The notes below the pieces were generated by a model. The model did not search any database. It saw only the letters and a list, made by a program, of their open reading frames with translations, and was not told the DNA's origin. Position numbers and translations under genes: made by a program. From Amblyomma americanum (taxonomy: Eukaryota; Arthropoda; Arachnida; Ixodida; Ixodidae), in the NCBI RefSeq assembly GCF_052857255.1, contig NC_135505.1, positions 137,831,779 through 137,895,778 of the forward strand: a stretch of 64,000 bases of DNA. The letters run 5' to 3'. Shown here in pieces: positions 1-12,000 of the stretch. How positions within the stretch are numbered: position 1 is the first letter of the stretch; each line of letters starts with the position of its first letter.

Positions 1-219
1 CATGAGGACATTATCATCATCATCATCATTACACTATCTTCGCTCGGCAATCGCTGGCAATGCAGACCTTCATGAGCACGTGTTCCACCCAGGTTTACGT
101 TCTTGTATTCATTTTTGGGGCAACCATCGAATCTTGCTCCGGATTGCTTCAAAAATTTGCCCGACAATTAACGGATCGTCACCAGCCGACGCAACACTGC
201 ACACTGCGATTCTCGCCAT

Positions 220-540
220 ACCCGCCGCGGTGGCTCAGTGGTTAGGGCGCTCGACTACTGATCCGGAGTTCCCGGGTTCGAACCCGACCGCGGCGGCTGC
301 GTTTTTATGGAGGAAAAACGCTAAGGCGCCCGTGTGCTGTGCGATGTCAGTGCACGTTAAAGATCCCCAGGTGGTCGAAATTATTCCGGAGCCCTCCACT
401 ACGGCATCTCTTCCTTCCTTTCTTCTTTCATTCCCTCATTTACCCTTCCCTTACGGCGCGGTTCAGGTGTCCAACGATATATGAGACAGATACTGCGCCA
501 TTTCCTTTCCCCCCAAAAAAAACCAATTATTATTATTATT
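220..540 (+). mobile_element. Ruka-type tRNA-derived SINE, copy 1
   Basis: It has a tRNA-like head with A-box TGGCTCAGTGG and B-box GGTTCGAACCC, a conserved body, a pyrimidine-rich stretch and an (ATT)n tail. A perfect 11-bp target duplication ATTCTCGCCAT flanks it (209-219 and 541-551). Confidence 0.92.
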
Positions 541-551
541 ATTCTCGCCAT

Positions 552-640
552 TGTGGAGGGGTCAGAATTAGTTTTTACCACCTGTGGCTCTTTGCAGCGC
601 ATGTAAATCACAGTATCACGTGCATGGAAATCACCAAACA
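552..640 (-). repeat. diverged SINE body fragment
   Basis: On the minus strand it resembles the Ruka body (the stretch translating as CKEPQVVK...PST) but is strongly diverged. It lies just beyond SINE copy 1 in opposite orientation. Confidence 0.5.
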
Positions 641-1147
641 CCTAATGTCAGCCCTAACACAAAAGAAACTGAAAAACATTTGAGGGCCTGCCTTACAGAA
701 GAAAATGAAAACCAACATAACAGCGGAAAATGAATATTGGCAGTAGGCATTTGCTGGCTTGGTTTGGAATTCAAAAATCGAATTTATTTTTATTTCCGCA
801 TGATGGTTGGAAAGGGATTAATGTCCTGCACAACGGAAAAAAATGCCTCCACAAGAAGAGAATTGTTATTCATGCTGCCCTCATACAAATAGAGTATTTC
901 TTTCCATATATCCCATGGTGTTCTGTGCGCAACTGCAAGAGGCACTCACAGGGTAGGCACGGAAAGAACACGGTGTGACTCAAAATGAAGTACAGCTCAG
1001 TTGTGTCCGGTTTGCCGATGTCATTTCCTTTTTAAACTGTAATATGTAGGCAAGCCCACACCACCGCGTTAGTTAAATAGTGGCTGGTTTCTTTCTGCCG
1101 ATGGATGGCGACAGATTTCTTACTTCAGTCACAGAAAGACATAAACC

Positions 1148-1260
1148 ATCCTCATTATCATAAGCCTGACATTGTCCACTGCAGGGCAAAGGCCTCTCCC
1201 ATGTCTCTCCAATTAACCCCGTCCTTTGCCAGCTGGGCCTCCGCATGCCCGCAGCTGGCA
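1148..1260 (-). mobile_element. RTE/BovB-like LINE 3' end fragment
   Basis: Closely similar to 62893-63010 (the 'cagggcaaaggc.tctcccatgtct' region), the 3' terminus of an RTE-type LINE in reverse orientation. Confidence 0.6.
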
Positions 1261-1954
1261 GACATAAAACGTGACTTCAGATAGTAGTGCTTGTATTGAA
1301 CGCCCGTGATTGTATAAATAAACCACAATTATGTTTTCTGCGAAAAAAAAATACACTCTAATTCTTCCTGCCCTCCTACTCACTGTAGATCCCAGCGGTC
1401 GCGTCAAAAGTGAACTTGGAGCACGAAAGAGACCTTCGCTTCACGACCTCCAACAAGCCTGCCAAGCAAAAATCATTAGAAGCGGTGGCTCTAATGCTAC
1501 AGCCCGCATTTCTGGGCGAAAGTGCGCGATGTTTGTGTAGTATATGATCGGCTTATCAAAACTCGAATTGCAGACACCACGGCCATGGCCTTCGGTTAGT
1601 GACGTCAAAGGGCGCGCAATCGACTTTACGGTCGCTGCAAGCACAAACAGCTAGGAGGCTTCGGTTTCAGTCGTTGGCTGAACCTCTTGGCCCCTTTTGC
1701 ATCGAACTGGGGGAGTATTATTAAAACATTTCATGGCCGTGCCTTACGGGTCAGTCTCCCTCAAAGGCGGTGCATCTGGATCAAGTCGCAATCAGAAAGC
1801 TCCCGAGCACGGAATTTCATCGCTCTTCGGGGAGTCATTGGTGATCAAAATTCATTCGAGTTCCTGTACAACGTCGCGCCACACTTTTCTGCAATAACTT
1901 TTCAGCGCATATATACGGGAATTAACCTCAACACGGTGTTGTCAGTAGACAGTT

Positions 1955-2071
1955 AGGTGGGCGGATGAGATTAGGAAGTTTGCGGGGATACGGTGGGTGT
2001 AGGTGTCACAGGCCCGGTTTAATTAGAACGATATAGAACAGGCTTTTACGCTGCAGTGCGCATAGTCAGGC

Positions 2072-2105
<34 letters not shown>
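1955..2105 (+). mobile_element. RTE/BovB-like LINE 3' end with (GAT)n tail
   Basis: Starts with gcggatgagattaggaagtt, as in the reverse complement of the 63.0 kb copy, and ends in a (GAT)n run at about 2071-2105, the typical tail of this family. Confidence 0.55.
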
Positions 2106-2258
2106 TCTGGTGATGATGGTGGTACACAGAGATCGCAGTGTACGCAGTTCCTCTTGCATTGTTTCGTGTTAGTGATTTCATGCTCGGCTACGCGGAAAAT
2201 GTCATAATAAAGATCACCCACCAAAGACGTAAAAAGCACCGCTATCGCATTTTCGCAG

Positions 2259-2441
2259 TTTTATGGGCCGTCGTCTGCAACGCGGGCGTTCGAAACGAAG
2301 GACTCCTAGAGTGGATTCCGATGAAAGCCGTCCAGAAAGTGCTCGACGTCAACGTCCTCGGCACCTGCCGGGTGAGCAAGAAGTTCCTGCCACTGCTGAG
2401 GAGGTCCGGGGGACGTCTGGTGGTCGTCACAAGTTCCTTCG
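2259..2441 (+). CDS. gene A exon 3 (NAG / active-site Ser exon)
   Basis: The acceptor is cgcag before 2259 and the donor is GTAATA at 2442. Length is 183 nt, entered in phase 1. It reads LWAVVCNAGVRNEG... to ...VVVTSSFG and includes the NAG motif, the structural Asn in DVNVLG and the active-site Ser region. Confidence 0.88.
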
Positions 2442-5400
2442 GTAATATATTACCTATGTATTATAATAAGAATGTTTCTCTCACGAATGATATCCGCGTA
2501 AGCTTTGGGGAAGGCGGTTGGGATGAAGCGGTCGATGGAAAATATTTGCCCGGTGATGTAGGATATGGTGGTGGATGGCTTATTTAGAGGTATTTGATTA
2601 TTGAATAAATAATAAAGAAGCAAACCAGAGCGTTTTCTACGAAACTGACGGACAGAAAGGCATTGCATAAAAGCATAATTTCGAATGTGCGTTCCGAATG
2701 CAAGAGCCGGCGCTAGAGAGTTTATGCTTTTTCAATATTTCACATCAACCGGGCTTACCGAATTATGAGCGTGATATAAATTCCTATTGTTTAGTTCGAG
2801 ACTCTTCGGAGATATTTCGGGGATACTAAAACTGCTATCGCCGCGTTTTTGGTCTTACACCAGCACCGTGATTATAAACAGAGGGTGCTGGTCTACAATA
2901 AGTGTTGGTCTACAACTGTGCCTAAAACACCTGAGTACGCAACCTTTGGACAGGTTGTTACCAGTGATGGGCTTGTTTGACTGAAACACTCTTTTCATTC
3001 GCAGTGAAGGCAGCCTCTTCCGTAACACCTTGCAATCTTCTCGTTATTTCAGGCTACGTCACAGTGCCCATGGGCACGCCGTACTCGATGTCGAAGCACG
3101 CTCTCGTGTCTATGGTTGACGGACTCAGACGAGAGTGCTACGGCAAGGGTGTCGACGTCATATCTGTCATGCCACAGGCGTACAAGTAAGTCATATCCAT
3201 AGAACGCACAATGAGAAAATCACACCATGATTAATACGGACAACGTTAGGAAACTTTCCTTCGCATTTACCAGAGCACACAGACTTAACGCACGCCGATT
3301 GTTATTATTATTCGCATTGAGATAAAAAGGAGATGTCGGTTGCCTGATTGTGGCACAGGTTCTTTTTACATAATGAAGAAAGACACTGGAGCAGTTACAA
3401 GCTCCAGAGCTTAGGATTCATCAAAGGAACTTCATATTTAACCCTCTAGCCCCGCCGCGGTGGCTCAGTGGTTAGGGCGCTCGACTACTGATCCGGAGTT
3501 CCCGGGTTCGAACCCGACCGCGGCGGCTGCGTTTTTATGGAGGAAAAATGCTAAGGCGCCCGTATGCTGTGCGATGTCAGTGCACGTTAAACATCCCCAG
3601 GTGGTCGAAATTATTCCGGAGCCCTCCACTACGGACCTATTTGTTCCTCTCTTCTTTCACTCCCTTTTTACCCCTTCCCTTACGGCGTGGTTCAGGTGTC
3701 CAACGATATATGAGACAGATACTGCGCCATTTCCTTTCCACCAAAAACCAATTATTATTATTATTAACCCTCTGCGGTTACCATTCCATTTTATAAATAG
3801 GAGGATATCATTATGTTAAGGACTTGTATCCGAACAAGCCGAAGAGACGATTTTTTCAGCGACCATTGCCATTACATGAATTAATCTTGTTGCAATGAAA
3901 TCAATAAAACCCGGTATTATCACTCTTACTAAAATTTAAATTGAAGCCGTCCATATACCAATGAAATTGCGGAAATCTGGGCCATTTCAATATTTTTAAA
4001 TTGCCGATGTGTCTGCAGCTTCGCAATTAGACGAGGTACGAGGACTTTGTAAACCGAGCCTATTAGTGCTTTAAAAGCTGCAAAGGAATGGCATTTGGTA
4101 TTTCAATCCCCATTAAGCTATTCTTAAAGAAATTAGAAGTTCTGCAAAATATTAGGCATGGCGAATGTAGGATTTTCCGGTAAAGTCTCACATCAGGCAT
4201 GAGTTCTTTTATGAACTTTAAACGGTTTAGTCAAGAGCAGCCGCTATATATTGGCTTTGCGTATAAATCGGAAAGAGATTATGTAAATGCAAGCAGCACG
4301 GAGGACCAGCGTTCTCAGCGCACAAGAATAACACAAGAAACGATGTGGTTCTGATGCTAAGCTTATGAGCGCCCGGAAACTTCTTGAAGAGACTCCAATG
4401 TTTAGCGAACATGCATATTAAAACCAATCCGAAGTACAAAATTCCTGAGCGAAATGAAATCAGTATAGAAAAAGAACTACAGGCCTCCTAAATTGATTTA
4501 TTGAGAAAACTGCCAGTAACTCTGCGAACAATCCACATGACACAAGTTTCATTTGGGCTATCTTTTCTGCAACACGAAAAGCGGAAATTAGCGCTTCCGT
4601 CTTCAACCTCTGTCGGTTTAACATATATTCTCGCTTATTACGGCAGAGAGTTAAGAGGTGCCGACCGGTTTCTCACTTTTCCAGGGAAAACTCAATCCAG
4701 TGGTTATTGAACAGATGACTTGAAGGCTGCAACAATTTCCACCACGCTGTCGTCACTTCCATTCCTTTGCATGTTGCGTCGCAGGTACATCACTTGGACA
4801 GGGTGAAGACACACAGCAGCTGCTCACTGAATTCCATGGAATCAAATGAGAGAGATATTTTCGTGTATTCCATTGCTTAAAAAAGTAGGAACATAGAAAA
4901 ATGTTGAAAGGGCTGGGCTCACTCAGAAATGCTCAAGAAGCGCTACCTGCTTCATCCTTGACTAGGTAACTGTTACACGACGGACAATGTGGGAACCCAG
5001 CTTTGAAGAGCCGCGCTGTTCGGTGTAATGGCCCACCGCGAAAAACCGTTAAGACAAGTATACATTGTCATAATAGAGCAGCAAGTAGCAGAGCCAATGC
5101 TGGCATCAATAGACAGTTCAGGGGCGCTGCATCCAGAAGCATTCCTTGTTCGCCTTCCACTCCTGGTCACCGCCGTCGTAGTGCTCTTTCTTCCAGATGG
5201 GAACGCGTCTCTTCAACTCGTCGATAGCGTACTTGACGGCGTCGAGGCCCTCCTGACGGTGCTCAGAAGACACGGCGATAAGCACACTAGCCTCGCACAG
5301 TGGGACATCGCCCAGTCTGTGGACCACGGCGATGTTCTTGACGGTCCAGCGTTCCCGAACGCCCTCGCAGATGCCCAGCATCTCCCGCTTGGCCATGGGC

Positions 5401-8400
5401 GCGTACGCTTCGTAACTCAGCATCCTAACCGCCTTGCCCTCGAAATGGTTTCTCGTGGTGCCCAAGAAGACAGAAATGGCCCCACAGTCCGGAGACCCCA
5501 CCTGCGCCAGGACTGCCTCGACGTCCAGCTTGGTGTCCAAGAGCTCCACGTAGTTCATGGCGACCAGCTCGGCTGACCGAGCTGTAAGGGCCTTGAGATG
5601 ATCACCCGCCGCTTATGGCTGGAATGAAGGCAACTTCGTCTCCAGGTCGTAGCGTTACCTGTACCCCAGCCTCTAGGTAAGCTTCGTTCAGGGCTATCAC
5701 GGCGCTGTGCTGGAGGACAGAGAGGCTAGGGTACGCGCAGAAGATTGCCTTCTTGAGTTCTTCGACGTCTGGGAGCACGGAGGGCACAACAAGAGACTCT
5801 TCGGACACACCAGCCAGGCTGCGAGCGTTGGCGAACAGCAAAAGCCGTACGGAGACCTCCGATGGCATCGTAGCCAACAGCTGCAGCTGTACAGAGAATG
5901 CTGCGGTCCGCTATGCGACCGACGTTCGAAGCGGCTTTTATTATACCTGAGCATGCCAACGAACTGACAAGTTTCCGTTCGGAATGTCACTGCGCAGCGA
6001 GGTTAGAACGAAACGATGTAGTGGTTGCGAACCGGCCTTGTGGATGGAGCGGGCCACCTGTGAAAGTCGCCTGTGCGTTTAAGTTGAGCGCCGTGCTGGG
6101 GCGCAGCGTAGGCACTCGTCAGTAGACCTCATTTATAACGTCAGCGTTCTGTGCGATTTAGGCTGCAAACGAGGCCGCGCAATGAGGAAATTGTTGTTGG
6201 AAAGCTGTTGGCCATAGTCGCTAACTGAGCGATTAAGCGAACGTGGAAAACGTGAGAACAAGGTGCGGTTTATTATTTGGCTATTGCCTGTCAAAACTAT
6301 GCCGTGGCAGCCAAGGCAAGGCATGCAATGGTGGAGTGTGCTGTGGCCAATCTGACCGCTGCCACCAGTTGTTAGTGGCCGCCGTTCGTAGACGAGTTCG
6401 GGACAGAAACGAAGCTACCGGGGAAAAAGTAGCGAGAGCCGTAGGATGCAGATTAAGTCTGTACAATCTTTTTACATTTTTATAGTCGTCAAGTTCAGCA
6501 CGCGAGGGCTCGTGAGAAAATACGAGACGTAAGAAGTTAGTCCTAGGGCACTACGCTGCTAGTAGTCCGGCTGCTTAAATGCAGTCCGAAATCCCAAAAG
6601 CCCTAGCCGGGGAAGCACTGCACTTGATCAGTGTCAAATCAAGGGGTCACTCAAGATGACTTGGTGAGCCGCTCATCGCACATGGCGACACCGTTGCCCT
6701 CTCGTAGCGGTTCCGGTATCGAGGAACCGCATTTTCGATGGCGCTGTCAATCCTGTCGTCATCCTCAGCTTTGCCGGTGCTCGCGGAGAGAAATTCAGTA
6801 CCACCGAAAACCGGCCCCTGATGCATCGGCCGTTGACCAGTGATAATTGGAAGTACTTCTTCCCGCAAGGACACCGGCTTCGAACCTCGCCTCTTCGTAA
6901 AGATGAGGCTGGCCGCCGCCGTTAGAGACTTCAATGAAGAGGGGGGGGGGGGGGGGGGAGGTGTTGGATTCCACCACCGTACCCGTACGAAACTTGTTTT
7001 CACCATCGCTGTTCCATGCGTGTAGAAGGCTTCTTCCCCAAACGATGCAATTTGTCCCGAGTGGCCACGCAACGCAGTGTCCACCTGGCCAAGGCCGCCT
7101 ACTGGTTGGCGATCCCTTTTTTTCGCACGAGAAGAGAAGACTCTTCAGTCGTTGATGCCGTCGTTGTGACGACGCAGAAAGCGCGTCTGTTGACAGCTCA
7201 CGGGCGGTCGAGCTTGATAATTCGCCTCTGGCTTGAGGTCGGTGCCGATCATAAAAGGGGCGAGATTGATTCTGACGTTTTAGGTTCTGTAGCGCCAGCC
7301 GACTCTTAAGCGCAAGGACTTTTTGGATTTTGCCTGCTTCAAGATATGGCCACTGCGGCCCGAATGTATGCCTCTACTAATGCTCGGCTGCCAAAAGCAG
7401 CTTGCCGCAACAATAATGACATTTCCTAAAATCTTGGTGTTAAGCCTGAATGGTAGACAGGACCACACAACCTAAATTGTAGCGCGTTACCGCAAGTAAC
7501 GGGCCCGTGCCACACGTACGCAAGTACAGAACCATAGCATTCCTTTTTGATACTCCATCTCGAATGCATTTCCCGCGTCTCCTGTCGACTGCGCCGCTGA
7601 CGGTTTCTTTTACTAAACAAAATAAAAATCTCATAAAGAGCTGCACGTCATACACGAATAAAGAATCATGTACTGAATCGGACCAGCAGGACGTGTGCAG
7701 GCGGTCACAGCTGCAATACTCTGGAGCGAGGAAACTCTGCCGCAGATGTCAATTTCCTTGACACAGGTTGTTTTTTTGCTGGATGGAGCATACGTGTAAG
7801 GCTTACATACGGCGCGGAACGAGCAGATTTTTTGTTGGAGCGTACACTTTCTTTTTATCGCAGAGAATTACTTTCCAACGTCGCACGCGGCAGTGTATTT
7901 TTTCTCTGGTTGCCGTGACGTTTTTAGTTTGCCGTCTTACTGTTAACAATACTGTAACTCACTGTAGCAAGTTCTAGTGCACTATGCCAGTGAATGTCAC
8001 TATATTTTGCTCCGGCCAAATGTGGTGCTGGTGTGCATTAGCTGTGCATCGGTTATGTCGGTGGGCTGTACGTTCCTGGCGCAACAATTCTTGCAATCGC
8101 CGCAAATAATAAACAGTTAGAAAAATTTCTACGAGTGCCATCTATAGTCGTCAAGATTACAACTTTTCACGACTGCCACATACGCATGGCTTATAACTGC
8201 AGTCGCTGTCATGTCGGTTCACATGTGACAGTCCTATGCTGCTCAAAATGGTGCATGGGCCAACTGCTCTTCAAGCGTATATCTCACTAATCAATGCACG
8301 AACTACCCGGTATTTTAACCATTTGAACAAGTTCCTTCATTTCGAATCATTTGTTCATGCAAGTTCATTTTTTTTACAGAATACTTGATGATGGAATAAG

Positions 8401-9073
8401 TTTTTGCACCATACCAAATAGCCACTTCCAAAAAGAACGCTTAACCATGCTCCTTGATGTTGCTGTTGTGTTCGAATTGTCTGTCTACCCCTGTTGTGTT
8501 TGCTAAAATACAGACTGCAGTATTTTGAAATAGACATGCGCCCCTTCATTTAACTGTATTTCAGTTCTGCAGAATGTACCTGCAGTCAAGGTGTAGGCTC
8601 TCGTTTTTAAATTTCGTAAAAAAAATCTGCTGGGTGACGTTTTTAATTTTGCTGATCGTTCACTGAGCAGAAAGGCTGACATTTCAGTTTCCATCCTATT
8701 TTGCCGACTTTGCAGAACAAACATTACCGCTCCGCCAGGACATCAGCAATTCACTGTAGAGGACCTGAGGAAGAACTGCCCGGAGGTGGCCGATGACTTC
8801 ACGCAAGAGGAGATCGACGGCTGGATCCGCTCCACGAAGGAGTACTTCGACCTCCTCAACCGGGACAACCTCCAGGAGGTGGCCGATGCCATGGTACTGG
8901 CGGTGCGCGAGACGCATCCAAGGACGTGGTACACGACACCGCTGAGCCTCAGCACAATCGCGCTATTCCCGCTCACGTACTTACCGGACGAGGCAACGGA
9001 CGCCATCATGGCTCTCTGCAGAACCAAGCTAGGTCGCCTGTTGGACGTCACAAGGAAGCCCAAGGTCGCATAG
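2259..9073 (+). CDS. SDR gene A, exons 3-5 (5' part not in window)
   Basis: Short-chain dehydrogenase/reductase of the SDR9C type (BDH1, HSD17B6 and RDH relatives), expected to oxidise or reduce a hydroxyl/keto group on a steroid, retinoid or hydroxy-acid with NAD(P). Exons are 2259-2441, 3053-3185 and 8716-9073. All have AG/GT borders, and the phases (1, 2) and lengths (183, 133) equal those of complete paralogues B and E. Visible motifs are NAG, DVNVLG, TSSFG and the catalytic YSMSK. The last exon ends at TAG 9071-9073. Exons 1 and 2, with the membrane anchor and the TGxxxGxG cofactor loop, are not found in 1-2258 and should lie upstream of the window unless lost. Intron 4 is 5.5 kb and contains a Ruka SINE and the antisense MOCS2 gene. 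The substrate cannot be told from sequence. Confidence 0.85.
3053..3185 (+). CDS. gene A exon 4 (catalytic YxxxK exon)
   Basis: The acceptor is ttatttcag before 3053 and the donor is GTAAGT at 3186. Length is 133 nt. It encodes PYSMSK, the catalytic Tyr and Lys, and ends in the codon split AA|A shared with gene E. Confidence 0.88.
3448..3763 (+). mobile_element. Ruka-type SINE, copy 2 (intron 4 of gene A)
   Basis: Full-length copy with A and B boxes and a (TTA)n tail. The target duplication TTAACCCTCT is at 3438-3447 and 3764-3773. Confidence 0.9.
3774..5117. other. intron 4 of gene A, first part
   Basis: AT-rich intron sequence between the SINE and MOCS2. I see no further gene. It includes the candidate MOCS2 3' region. 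Confidence 0.5.
4497..4502 (-). terminator. candidate poly(A) signal for MOCS2
   Basis: AATAAA on the minus strand, about 615 nt downstream of the MOCS2B stop. It is the first such hexamer I found downstream. Its use is inferred. Confidence 0.3.
5118..5558 (-). CDS. MOCS2B: MOCS2B, molybdopterin synthase catalytic subunit
   Basis: A 146-residue MoaE-family protein that pairs with MOCS2A in the heterotetramer that inserts two sulfurs into cPMP. Conserved blocks are CGAISVFLGTTRNHFEGK (25-42), YEAY (49-52), HRLGDVP (80-86), AVSSEHR (95-101) and VPIWKKE (119-125). Lys116 and Lys123 sit where MoaE has its two active-site lysines. The length is close to bacterial MoaE and shorter than vertebrate MOCS2B at the N-terminus. 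The Met at 5558 is the first Met after the MOCS2A stop. The frame upstream of it is also open, so initiation could be slightly further upstream. Its frame differs from that of MOCS2A, so the two products are not a fusion. Confidence 0.94.
   Translation of the reverse strand: MNYVELLDTKLDVEAVLAQVGSPDCGAISVFLGTTRNHFEGKAVRMLSYEAYAPMAKREMLGICEGVRERWTVKNIAVVHRLGDVPLCEASVLIAVSSEHRQEGLDAVKYAIDELKRRVPIWKKEHYDGGDQEWKANKECFWMQRP
5602..5877 (-). CDS. MOCS2A: MOCS2A, molybdopterin synthase small (sulfur carrier) subunit
   Basis: A 91-residue MoaD/ubiquitin-fold protein, the sulfur carrier of molybdopterin synthase. Its C-terminal Gly carries the thiocarboxylate used to turn precursor Z (cPMP) into molybdopterin in the cytosol. 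Visible are the N-terminal strand RLLLFANARSLAGVSEE, the segment ALNEAYL, the LRPGDEVAFIP turn and the C-terminal SGG directly before the stop. Its length is normal for MoaD. The start at 5877 is chosen because it gives the standard short N-terminus. The stop lies 43 nt before the MOCS2B start on the same strand, a dicistronic arrangement as known for MOCS2 in animals. No intron interrupts it. It lies antisense inside intron 4 of SDR gene A. Confidence 0.93.
   Translation of the reverse strand: MATMPSEVSVRLLLFANARSLAGVSEESLVVPSVLPDVEELKKAIFCAYPSLSVLQHSAVIALNEAYLEAGVQVTLRPGDEVAFIPAISGG
5878..8715. other. intron 4 of gene A, second part, with probable MOCS2 5' region
   Basis: The CpG-containing stretch 5878-6200 lies directly upstream of MOCS2A on the minus strand and is the likely promoter region. 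An 18-G tract lies at 6941-6958. The remainder holds no ORF I can support. Confidence 0.4.
8716..9073 (+). CDS. gene A exon 5 (C-terminal exon)
   Basis: The acceptor is ctttgcag before 8716. The exon has 358 nt and is in frame from the split Lys codon to the stop at 9071-9073. It starts KTNITAPPG, matching the KTQITANFG start of exon 5 in gene E and differing from the RTSIVTMF start in B and C, so A groups with E. It encodes the substrate-cap and C-terminal helical region. Confidence 0.85.
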
Positions 9074-12000
9074 CTACACGCACAAAAATGTTCCTCAGAC
9101 TCGCTAAAACGACCTAATGCAATCGTAAAAACCCCACTGAAGCACGTTTCCTATTTCCTAAGTTCATTTCCTGCCCCCAAAAAAGTTTGTGGGCCGACAT
9201 GAGGGCTACGTAGACCCAGAAGTAAGTGCCCGAGAGAATGTGTCATTTTGGTGGTACGCTCCTAGTGGGAGCCTGCAGTGACAGGCACTGTGAGAGAACA
9301 CTTTGCGGAAAGTTTGATGTATACGCCATGTGGGATCACGTAAAGCAATCAGGCGTGGGAAGGGTCAACCTCCTGGGTGAAGTCGGGACCCCTTCCGCTA
9401 GAATTTCTTTGTTTCGGAATAACGGCAAAAATTAGGAAACTTTTCTACTTCATGCAGTCAAGATTTATCAGAGAAAGATTAAATTAGAAGTAAGAAAAAG
9501 TACGAATCGGGGGGGGGGGGGGGGGGGTTAAACCACAATCGAGACATTCGCTACTGATTAAATCGAGCTCTCCTCTCACCGAATACGACGATGAAGAGAG
9601 CAGTTGCGTGGGTGGCTTAGGCACGCAGGCCAGAGTGCTCGCGCTAGGCCCGAAACCATTAAATTGTGCTATTGCCATCCGTAATGTCGTTCTGTATTCT
9701 TCGGCTTGCCGTCACGTGACATTTGGTGGATGTTTCGGATGTCTATCATCATTCCGGTCCTGGACTTTCACCGCGGTGCGTCTGCTTTGGCAGTCTGCCA
9801 CGTATTCCTGGTCGGCTTGCCGTCAGGCTTTGCCCCAGCCTGCCAGGTCAGAAATGACCTCACTCCAGCCGCGTCCCTCACACCGGCCAAAATACACGAC
9901 TAACTCAATCTAACGCAGCGACCAGTCCCCACAAACCCCATGGACCCTAGAATCCATGGACATGTGAGCACACGGCCCCTCTGCCCATTCCATTCGGTGC
10001 ATCCATGGGCTTCGGTCGTCGGCTCGATCCTGGTCACATGTGGCCTGGAAAATTCGTGGACCAGCACTCATCTGATTATCCTCTCATCCAGCGTGGAGGC
10101 AAGGCCTTCACATTCTTAGCTTTTCAGTCGAACCATTATTCCCCGCCGATCATCATGTCCTGCTTCCGTCGTCAGCACCGTTTTAGTTCGCGATCGGCGC
10201 GATCGCTCGGCAGCCCCGGGTCATGTAATTGTCTAGACGAAGATGAAGCGGGCAGGGGCGTCAGCCGGAGAACTCGTGCTAGGCTCGCAGTTATTGAATG
10301 ATGTCATCGACATCCTCATCTCGCTCTTTCTTCGTCGGCTTGTCTTCACGTATCAATCAAGCTTCGTCAAATTAATCACGCTTAGTCAAAACGATGACGA
10401 AGCGGTGGTTGGCTCTCGAAGCATTCTGGCTCTGTGACCTGAACCCTGGCTCTCTAATTAAAAGCTCTCAGTCTTGGGTTCTTCCCGAGGCCAACCTGCA
10501 CGGCTCCTCAGGTCGTGACAGTATAAAAAGGAAGTATTGTGCCAGTACTCACTAGCAGGCCTGTTTTTGTTGCCGAACTCAAAAGCTAGCGCTGAGACTC
10601 AATGCGCCACACCGAGCGGTGGAAAGAAGTAGGTGTAATATTAACAATTATACATAAAGCTAAGAAAAGTGCAATCCTTACTAGTTATAGAACTCGAGCA
10701 ATGAGCATGTGTTTCTGCGGACTATTTGCTATTAAAAAGGTGACAAGAGGGACTCCGAGTGCTCAGGCGCTATTATATCTTACGTGTATTCTAAGCGGAT
10801 GAAAAGCATTGCCACCCACAGAGAAACCCGTATGCAGTTATCGGCCTATCGAGCCCTATTAAGGCAGTCGAATACCTTTTAATTCCGCCAGGCGCTGAAA
10901 GCTGATGCTTTTCGGATGATCTCCACTTTATATGATGCTAATCAGAACACGATGTTCTAGTCCTAACCTCAGGAAGCACTAGAATTGAAGTCGTTTTAGC
11001 CTCAAGAAACACTGGACAGGACGCCTTCTCAGTATTAGTTCAAGTTACATAAAGCCCTGAACCATAACGGTACCAACACTGTCTACACAAATCACTGTTC
11101 TTTGTGTGGCATGCCGTATATCGTTAAGAAAGAAAATTCGCTCAGCCTCATAACCTTATTCCTTACATTCACTCACTGTTGAACGTTCCCTTTTCAAAAT
11201 ATCTCCGTGTACAACCATATTTATTCTTTTTCATCCTGAAATAGTTCTGGTTCATCCGAAAACTTTCAATGGATGGCATTTGTGAAATCTTGCGACATCA
11301 CGCTTTCTAATTCTCCATCTATTGTTCAATAAACTGACGATCGACAGACGACCTATTCCGTACTGTCAGGAACAACTGTGTGCCAGTGCTTGCGGCTGAA
11401 AGCCTCTTTTGAAGCTGTCCAGTCAAAATCATATCAGCACTGGATTGTTCCTTTTACAATGCAAACAGATCTCCAATGCCATAAGTCGACGAAATCAGAC
11501 ATCCGCTGTTCGGTTTAGCTGCACTGTGAATTCCCCCAAGCGTGTGCAGCGTGTACTATGCTCAGAGTAGCGTTCTAGGAGGGGCCATTTGGGGCGGCAT
11601 ATGATAGCTTAAAGCTGCTCCTGCAGACCACGCACAAATTAGGAGCGAACGCGACGCGCGTGGAGTTTCAACTGCTGTTGAAAAAGCGGCAGCCGTCCAC
11701 CTTTCAACAAATACTACACGCAAAAACACACGTAACTGTAAAAAAAAGTGCCGCCGGCGTCAACAAGTCAGGGGGAACCGAGAAATGAAAATCTTGAACA
11801 TACAGATGAATAGAGGTCACGTTAACACTCGTATCAGGGCTGTGTTTTGGCTTTTCACGAGGTTTCGAGAAATTCTCGTGCCGTTGCCTCTAAAGCATGC
11901 CCGACGACCTTCCATTATCTGAGAAGCGGTGAGTATATTCCCACGATCAACGGTGTACCGTCATATGGGCAAAGTTACCTGCCTTTAATGACGCTTCATG

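Larger units (their letters stand above)
1..2258. other. region upstream of gene A exon 3; repeats only
   Basis: Expected to be intron 2 of gene A. It holds a Ruka SINE, a diverged SINE fragment and two RTE-type 3' ends. No exon 1 or exon 2 homologue of the SDR genes was found. Confidence 0.5.
5118..5877 (-). other. MOCS2: dicistronic, intronless MOCS2 locus nested in an intron
   Basis: Two complete cistrons on one uninterrupted 760-nt stretch, A then B, are separated by 43 nt (5559-5601). Both frames are intact, so the locus looks functional, not a decayed retrocopy. How B is translated (leaky scanning, re-initiation or alternative transcripts) cannot be read from the DNA. Confidence 0.85.

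Noticed and set aside
6647..7084. 145-codon minus ORF with a Pro run
   Set aside because: The Pro run is the poly-G tract read on the other strand; no domain seen.
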